From Hanleya hanleyi (Eukaryota; Mollusca; Polyplacophora; Lepidopleurida; Hanleyidae), in NCBI GenBank assembly GCA_036873755.1, contig JAVTVY010016188.1, positions 1 to 64,000 of the forward strand: a stretch of 64,000 nt of DNA, read 5' to 3'. The position numbers and the translations under genes were made by a program. Shown one piece after another: positions 57,201 to 64,000 of this stretch. Position 1 is the stretch's first letter. Each line of letters starts with the position of its first letter. Under the pieces are notes generated by a model, which had not been told where the DNA came from, did not search any database, and saw only the letters and a program-made list of their open reading frames with translations.

Positions 57201-59988
57201 AGCTTTGGCACCGATGATCTGAAGATCAAGTCTGTTGGCCCTTATCTTGAAAAAGAGTTACAAGGCAATAGCAAGACAACACCCAAAGATGAAGTGATGG
57301 GTAATGTAGATGGTGCTACAATGATTAAAGACATTGCCCTTGTAACAAACAGTGAAAAAAGCTTTGGCACCGATGATCTGAAGATCAAGTCTGTTGGCCC
57401 TTATCTTGAAAAAGAAGTACAAGACAATAGCAGGACAACACCCAAAGATGAAGTGATGGGTAATGTAGATGGTGCTACAATGATTAAAGACATTGCCCTT
57501 GTAACAAACAATGAAAAAAGCTTTGGCACTGATGATCCGGAGATAGAGTCTATTAGCCCTTATCTTGAGAAAGAAGTACAAGACAATAGCAAGACAACAC
57601 CCAAAGATGAAGTGATGGGTAATGTAGATGGTGCTACAATGATTAAAGATGTTGCCCTTGTAACAAGCAAGTCTCCGAGCAATATGCATGATTATGATTT
57701 AGAAAAGCTGAAAATGACGCTTGGAGAAGACAATGCTATTAGTTATACCGATGATGGCTCAGACAGTGCTGGATCTGCTTCAACTGATGACACAGTCATA
57801 GATGTTTCCGCTGTTGTTCTTCGTGAGAAAACAATTCAAGAGGAAGCAATTGATGAACCATCAATACAAGAATTTGATCTTCCCAGTCTTGGAATACATC
57901 ATGACTCAGATGTGACCTTCCCATCAGAAGATGTCAGAAGGCCATCCACCTCAGAAATGTTAGAGCAGTTAGCTGATTTGGATTCAGATGTTAAGCAACA
58001 GATGCTTATTGAATCAGAAAACCTGGATCGAACTGAACAGGCCAATCTTGATGGAGACAGACCTTTAGAGTCCATGGTACATAAAGTTCCAGATGAAACT
58101 CTCGAACGTGAAGTCCATTTTAAAAATGAAATCAACGATGTCTCAGGTGCAACTTACTCACCAGAAACAGACAAATTGCCTCCCATCCCAGAGATGTCAG
58201 ACCAGTTAGCTGATTCGGATTTAAATGTTAAGCAACAGATTCTTGTTGAACATGTTGAATCAGAAAGAATAAATCCAACTGATCAGTCCAATTTTGAAAA
58301 TTCTGACAGGGATGGACCTTTCGTTTCCAAAGTGCATGTGGTTCCAGATAAAACAGTCCATTTAAAACATAATATGGAAGGTGTGAACTTGAACAAATCT
58401 GGGGAAGTCAATCAGTCTGCTTTGGATGACACGGATTTAGTATTGCAGAAGAAAACCATCAGATCTGAAACAACTAAGAAGCTGCCAGCAGATGATTTGA
58501 TATTTAAGTATGAACCATCTGTGGTTGAACAGTTAGTAAAGTCTATTAGAACATTTAGTCCAACATCTGGAGAGCCACAATTAGAAGTCGTTGTTGATGA
58601 ATCGGTAGAAGCTACAAAATTAAAAAAGAAGCCACGTCGAGAGAAAAGAGGAAAAGTCAATAAAGGGAGGAGTAGAAAATCCAATGGTACTGATGACCGC
58701 TCACTGAATGTGGATTATGTAGACCCGGACTTGGATCTTCGTTTGGTTGAATCAGCCCGTGTTGAAGAAGTTGAATCAAAATCTATGACTGAATCAGTTG
58801 ATGAGAGTGAAAATATGCGAAAAAATGATTTGAAACCATTTGAGAAAGAATTGTTGAAATCAAAAGCTAATTTGAAAGTAACGTTCGCGCCGGAGGCTCT
58901 GGAGGCTCGTGAGTATCCACTGGATGTTAAAGTCAAAGAACCTACACAATCCAAAATACCCATTAAGAAACCACGCAAAGGAAAGATATTAAACCAGGTA
59001 GAGAACAAGGTTGAAGGTGGAAATGCAGTTATAGGTACTGCTGCTGTTCCAGCAGGTATGTTGGCTATGGATACGCAATCACAAACTGTCCTTACAAAGT
59101 CAGAAAGAGTTTTATTGGGTAATGGTGAGGATTCAAGTGCTCAAGATAGGGGGAATTTTACAACAATAGACAGTGGAATGGGTATTAGGAATACAGACAT
59201 TTCTCAGGGTGAATATAGGGGCGCGACAAATGTTCCTTCACCTGATCATTTTAAAACTATCCATGAAACTTCATTCCCAATTCCCACTACAGATGACAGT
59301 CAAATGGAATATTTCGAGACCGGGTGTGTTTTAGATGATAGGGTTGAAGCTAATAATTCTAAGGATGAAGGTATATCTGTTAGTGAATCTGGGAAATCAA
59401 AAGCAACTGGACAGAAAATGTTGGTGCTTTCTGATCCTGATGACCAAACTGTGATAACAGATGTTCCCAGTTTGACTAGAGATTATGTTATAAACACAGA
59501 ACCATGTCAAGTTCAGGGAACCTGTGAGACAAACAGGATATTCCCTCTCGTAATAGACAAAAAGCCAAATAGTCTGGACTTGGAGACAATTTCAGACTCA
59601 CCAATCCCGTTCAGTCCTGTGGAAAATTATCAAGCTGATCAAAGTTCTTGTATCAGTGATCCTGACAGTTACACTTTCAAATTTACAAATGAGGCTGAGC
59701 AAGGCCAATTTCTGCAGAACAATTTTTACACATTTAGTTATGGTATTGGGTCCTCTCCCTCTTCATCCTATTCCATCTCTGAGGCTCCATCACCCATCCC
59801 GGTGTCCCATGATCAGAGCACACCCCTGCCTGGCCAATCACAGTATCCCAAATTTGAGGCACAACCCAAAGTTGACCAACCACAGTCTCCCATCCTTGAG
59901 GCAGATCCCAAGATTGACCAGTCAGAACCTCCCATGCTTGAGGCACAGCTTAGTTCAGCCAAGATCTCTTCTTTGGATGCTTTAGAAA
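54259..59988 (+). CDS. SYTL-like: Slp-like gene, giant coding exon 7: about 1,910-residue disordered linker with repeats
   Basis: Residues 369-2278, following the acceptor CACCCAG. The split Asp codon (G+AT) leads into NSGSMEVDWGGD. The exon is one open frame of 5.7 kb, highly acidic and Ser/Thr-rich. Visible parts: a segment with HDDWGDIDDDPNSGE and the helix-like LAELRAALASMLDQ (about residues 640-690); a well-ordered-looking stretch REYLEEGTFFFPVYRAKDST, EPTYVVITDD (about 720-760); 53-residue repeats (1003-1101 and 1297-1508); a lysine/arginine patch KKKPRREKRGKVNKGRSRK (about 1823); and a Pro-rich tail of 15-residue repeats (LEADPKIDQSEPPMLEAQ). None matches a domain I know. The donor at GAAA|GTATGT (59988) is chosen because the frame beyond runs into TACATGTACATG-type repeat and a stop at 60113. 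If unspliced, the frame would end at 60113. Confidence 0.82.
56160..57677 (+). repeat. Coding repeats: 159-bp (53-residue) units plus a larger duplication
   Basis: Units start at about 56160, 56313, 57042, 57201, 57360 and 57519. The last four are exactly 159 bp apart, and the three from 57201 are nearly identical in DNA. The core peptide is GTDDLKIKSVGPYLEKE, TTPKDEVMGNVDGATMIKD and IALVTN. Blocks after the two clusters (from about 56499 and 57687) are also related: EMLEQLADLDSDVK is encoded at 56757 and 57954, offset 1,197 bp, so a segment of about 1.2 kb was duplicated before the 159-bp units multiplied. Confidence 0.92.
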
Positions 59989-62924
59989 GTATGTCATCAT
60001 CTGATACATGTATATCCCTTTTCATCCGTTCAAATCACACCTCCTGTATTTTGCATCAATTATCACTGCTAATACATGTACATGTGTATAAACATGTGTG
60101 GCTGTTTAATTAACAGAGCATATAATCAGTTTGATTCTAATAATCACTTCATGCATTGTATTCAAGCTTCATCAATTGTCCATTGAAATATTGGGCTATC
60201 TGCTTGAAGGTGAACTGTAATGGCATTTAGATTTGCTGTCTTTTGTTTTCATTCAACTGCACAGATGAGAGAAACTATTATGGACAGTTAAGTTCAACTT
60301 TGGGGGAAATGAATATGAATCCTGCCTTGATTATCTCCCCCTGATTTGGCACTCTTTGTTATGTCATTGTGCTTTAGTGACAGCACAGATGGAATAATGA
60401 TGTGCCAATTGCGTTCACCTGGCTGGACACACGCTGTGCATGTCATAACAACACTGACATAATTCAAGGAAGATAATTTGTGTCACTTTCAGCTGTCGGA
60501 TTTTCATTCAGATCACCAGGAATTCATGTTTGGAACATGTTTTTATCCATCACATCTTTAACAGTTCCAAGCTGGTATCAACACTGCCATGAACATGAAT
60601 GAAGCGAATATATACTTATCATTGCCTACATAGTTTCAAAGATTATACTCCAAGCTTTCGAACAAGATATAATATGATGAAAATATTTATCTAGAAAGTC
60701 TTTATTTTTGTATGCCAAAGACAGGCAATCATTGAACTATATTTTTATCGGTATTGTACCGATATGGTACAGCGAGGGTTAAGCAAACTTACGTTTTACC
60801 GAATCTTGAAATTCACAAAAATAAACACAACAAACGCATTTGGATCTGTTTTTTATAAACTTTTGCAGTTCACTTTTAAGTAGGCTCTCTTCTGTGACAG
60901 ATAATGTTGATTGCTTGTGCAAATGACTTACTTTAGAATTTTGAGCAATATTTACAGTACAACTCCAGTTTCTGACAAAAATAATGTCACCTAAACTATA
61001 GTCCACTCCACCATGTCCACAGGAACGAGGATTCCTGCAAACAATCATATTAATCAGTATACATGTACATGTAAGTAATGGAAAAGTAATGCAAGGTTAT
61101 TAACAGCCATTTTTTTTAGGAAGATAATTTTGCTGAATTAAAAATGAAATATTGGAGGAGAGGGAGGGATGATGTGAATGACCATGCATAATTGAAAGGC
61201 CAGTGTTTGGCCACACTTTTTAAAAAAAATGCTCTAGTATTTTGGGGGAACTGGATCACTATATTCTATGTTTATTTCAGCCAATCTAGCAAATTATTCA
61301 TTTTTGCACCTCGGACCATTGTCCGCCTTTGTGGATCCATACATTGTCTGAATGCATGTTTGTCTGCCGGGTGTCCCTTTGTCTTCATTCTCTCTAGCCA
61401 CCAATTCGCAAAAATGACCCCTTGTAGGCACACCAAAGTCACATCATGCACATCAAACGTACATCATGTACACAGCATGTGGTCACATAGCAGATATCTC
61501 GAGTCGGTAAAATTGAATAATTTTTTCAGCTTCCCAGGTCAGACCATTTGTCAGCAATAGGTTTTGGATACTGTAGAGTGTCCAGAATGATTCTAATTAG
61601 GGTTACTAAACTCACACCAGATGCACACCTGATCATGGGTTATGTGGACTTGTTCAACAGTGCCTGCCCTGTTATTACATGGTCCTGGGGTTGAAGTACA
61701 CTTGTTTCTCATTATAATGCTACTGTCAGGGTAAACAAACTATGGAGAAGTTCGGTGGCTAACCAAATCTACATGGCACATATGTGTCGTATAAAAAGCA
61801 TGGCTGTTGACATTGCCATGTCTTCGGTAATACATGTACACTTGTCAGCTTTGGAGAGAATTTGTAGAGAGTCCCTCTTTTGGCAGATAAATACATCATG
61901 GCCTATGTAATAAGAAAATCCAGAGAAATAGAATTTATTTGTACATGTGCCTGTAATGTATCTCTAACATAGGGTTCTGTGGTATTTATTCAATTATTTT
62001 CTGAGTTATGAATACTTCAGGGGGCAATGATGGAGATATCCTTGAATGCATGAAATCATTAAATGCATGAAATCCAGTTTGTGTGCTTCAAATATATGTT
62101 CCGTTTGTAAAATCATTTTTCATTTTTCTCCTATACACAGATCTAGTATTTGAATAGATTCCGGTTCATAGTTTGTGTCTGTTTAAAATACCGAACATGT
62201 ACTTTAGTGTATGTGCATGATTAATTTACATGTAATAGCAGATACTGCAGAGCATGAATGATCACATGAACATTGGGGAATGTTGGCTGGAGTGTATAGA
62301 ATTAGAGTTCTAAGTAATATGGTATGATGTAATCCGAAATGGGATTGATGGATGCTAATTAGAGATGATGGACAACAGGTGGACATATTGGGTACATACT
62401 TTTCATTTTTTTTTTTAAATTATTTAACTCCCCCTGTACCAGCAGTTTTGACAGTTCCTTCCTGGTATCAACACTGTCATGACCATGAACATGATGAATA
62501 AAGGGAGGATATACGTATCATCGTCTACGTAGTTTCAAAGACTTTACTCTGAGTTTTCCAGAAAGATGTAATATGATAAAAATATTTTCCTAGAAATTCC
62601 TCGTTTTCATATGGCAGGCGATCGTTGTATATTTTTTCTGTTGTACCGATATGGTATTGGGAGGGTTCACACACACCACTGAAATCTTCATCTCTACATA
62701 TTCCCAGTTATACATGTAGATGGACTGATTAGATTCACAGGCTGATACAGTGAGGTTTTGCGGTATTAGGATTTTTTTTCCTATTCTTCCACCTTGAAAA
62801 ATTCCAGCTGTTAGCAGGATTACATAGAAACTATTATCATAGAATTCATTTTTACCTCTCGGGCATAGTTTAATATATCCCACATACTGTGGTTCTTCAG
62901 CATTTCTGATATATCCACCTCTGT
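59989..62924 (+). other. Presumed intron 7, no exon recognised
   Basis: From the donor at 59989 to the minisatellite, no C2-like coding segment is visible on the plus strand. On the minus strand, an open frame at 60797-61035 lies between an acceptor-like TTGTTTGCAG and a donor-like GTAAGT and contains NPRSCGHGG and two CVCC-like cysteine groups. I cannot identify it and treat it as unproven. Confidence 0.5.
60558..62668 (+). repeat. Direct repeat pair of about 220 bp (60558-60780 and 62449-62668)
   Basis: Both copies contain ACAGTTCC, CTGGTATCAACACTG, CATGAACATGA, TACGTATCATCG or TACTTATCATTG, TAGTTTCAAAGA, AATATGATRAAAATATTT and TTGTACCGATATGGTA in the same order. About 1.67 kb of unrelated sequence lies between. 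It is an old duplicated repeat with no coding role seen. Confidence 0.75.
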
Positions 62925-64000
62925 CGTAGCCAAGTCTGAGGCCTGTTCTTCACTAAAGCCTCTATGGTGGGCATGCCTGAGGTCTGTTCTTCACTAAAGC
63001 CTCCATGCTGACCATGCCTGAGGTCTGTTCTTCACTAAAGCCTCCATGGTGGGCATGCCTGAGGTCTGTTCTTCACTAAAGCCGCTGTGGTGGCCAAGCC
63101 GGAGTTCTGTTCTTCACTAAAGCCTCTGTGGCAGCCAAGCCTGAGGTCTGTTCTTCACTAAAGCCTCTATGGTGGGCATGCCTGAGGTCTGTTCTTCACT
63201 AAACCCTCCGTGCTGACCATGCCTGAGGTCTGTTCTTCACTAAAGCCTCCATGGTGGGCATGCCTGAGGTCTGTTCTTCACTAAAGCCGCTATGGTGGCC
63301 AAGCCTGAGTTCTGTTCTTCACTAAAGCCTCTGTGGCGGCCAAGCCTGAGTTCTGTTCTTCACTAAAGCCTCCATGGTGGGCATGCCTGAGGTCTGTTCT
63401 TCATTAAAGCCGCTGTGGTGGCCAAGCCTGAGTTCTGTTCTTCACTAAAGCCTCTATGGTGGCCAAGCCTGAGTTCTGTTCTTCACTAAAGCCTCTGTGG
63501 CGGCCAAGCCTGAGTTCTGTTCTTCACTATAGCCTCCATGGTGGGCATGCCTGAGGTCTGTTCTTCACTAAAGCCGCTGTGGTGGCCAAGCCTGAGTTCT
63601 GTTCTTCACTAAAGCCTCTATGGTGGGCATGCCTGAGGTCTGTTCTTCACTAAAGCCTCTGTGGCAGCCAAACCTGAGGTCTGTTCTTCACTAAAGCCGC
63701 TGTGGTGGCCAAGCCTGAGTTCTGTTCTTCACTAAAGCCTCTATGGTGGCCAAGCCTGAGTTCTGTTCTTCACTAAAGCCTCTGTGGCGGCCAAGCCTGA
63801 GTTCTGTTCTTCACTATAGCCTCCATGGTGGGCATGCCTGAGGTCTGTTCTTCACTAAAGCCGCTGTGGTGGCCAAGCCTGAGTTCTGTTCTTCACTAAA
63901 GCCTCTATGGTGGGCATGCCTGAGGTCTGTTCTTCACTAAAGCCTCTGTGGCAGCCAAACCTGAGGTCTGTTCTTCACTAAAGCCGCTGTGGTGGCCAAG
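62925..64000 (+). repeat. 41-bp minisatellite, about 26 units, open at the right edge
   Basis: The unit is CTGAGGTCTGTTCTTCACTA followed by AAGCCTCYATGGTGGGCATGC. Variants with GTGGCGGCCAAG or GTGGTGGCCAAG alternate. The rare CACTATAGCC variant lies at 63525 and 63812, 287 bp apart (7 x 41), which shows a higher-order unit. The array runs past the window end. Confidence 0.96.

Larger units (their letters stand above)
21664..59988 (+). other. SYTL-like: Synaptotagmin-like protein (Slp/bitesize-type) gene, 3' end beyond the window
   Basis: Seven coding exons on the plus strand join with matching phases: 2, 2, 1, 1, 0 and 1 at the six junctions, and the last exon ends in phase 1. They give 2,278 codons plus one base without a stop. 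The order is Rab-binding helix (SHD1), eight-Cys zinc finger, SHD2, then a very long acidic Ser/Thr-rich linker. This N-terminal plan is shared by synaptotagmin-like proteins, which bind Rab27-class GTPases and tether secretory vesicles to the plasma membrane through C-terminal C2 domains. Slac2, rabphilin and RIM have related zinc fingers. The TGEW motif and the following DLIRKSIRRK favour Slp. No C2 domain is seen before 64000. Drosophila bitesize also has long linker isoforms, which supports a btsz-like assignment. The protein is expected to be cytosolic or peripheral membrane, with no signal peptide or membrane segment. Confidence 0.8.

Noticed and set aside
59989..60113. Continuation of the giant frame to a stop at 60113, as the true protein end
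   Set aside because: After GAAA|GTATGT the translation changes character (hydrophobic, from TACATGTACATG-type DNA). A phase-1 donor is preferred, although an alternative terminal isoform is possible.
62590..62935. A minus-strand open frame (about 110 codons including upstream extension)
   Set aside because: It partly overlaps the duplicated repeat at 62449-62668 and the start of the minisatellite; no domain or conserved motif is recognised.

Overview
The window reads as nuclear DNA of a lophotrochozoan animal, most likely a mollusc. It has long introns, GT/AG splice signals, dense short non-autonomous transposons, many mini- and satellites, very frequent TACATGTA-type palindromes, and tRNA-derived SINEs ending in the CACTCACTC-type tail (after 'TTGTTGAAAGCG-like / ATTAAA') that is familiar from bivalve and gastropod genomes. 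The assignment to mollusc is an inference from repeat style. There is nothing bacterial, no real tRNA or rRNA gene, and no CRISPR.

One gene can be supported. It is a plus-strand, multi-exon gene for a synaptotagmin-like protein (Slp; the Drosophila relative is bitesize) and occupies about 21.66 kb to beyond the right edge. Seven coding exons can be chained with correct splice phases: 21714-21844, 22515-22727, 24800-24921, 42952-43257, 43349-43464, 43559-43775 and 54259-59988. The first three encode a Rab-binding region: SHD1 helix, an eight-cysteine FYVE-related zinc finger, and an SHD2 with a TGEW motif. The next three encode acidic, serine-rich linker. The last is a giant 5.73-kb exon encoding about 1,910 residues of acidic, low-complexity linker with internal 53-residue repeats. 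The C2 domains expected at the C terminus are not in the window, so the gene must continue beyond 64000 or lack them. Two upstream segments, ending at donor-like sites at 13875 and 19311, are candidate non-coding 5' exons.

Layout. 1-3.66 kb: a 157-bp satellite array with a near-perfect 225-bp palindrome in its right part. 3.7-13.2 kb: intergenic DNA with a long foldback element, clustered tRNA-like SINE units and two TIR transposons. 13.2-21.6 kb: putative 5' region of the gene with a PIF/Harbinger-like MITE nested in a SINE. 21.7-24.9 kb: Rab-effector exons, with a SINE-derived minisatellite in the intron. 24.9-42.9 kb: one 18-kb intron holding a 2.7-kb 34-bp minisatellite with 68-bp and 170-bp higher-order periods, many smaller arrays and several hAT- and mariner-like MITEs. 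43-43.8 kb: three exons split by two introns of about 90 bp. 43.8-54.2 kb: intron with a 1.7-kb hAT-like element and a LINE fragment. 54.3-60 kb: the giant exon. 62.9-64 kb: a 41-bp minisatellite running off the edge.

Exon limits, transposon ends and target-site duplications were read by eye from the sequence. Superfamily names for MITEs rest on TIR plus TSD length only. Nothing was checked by alignment or database search.
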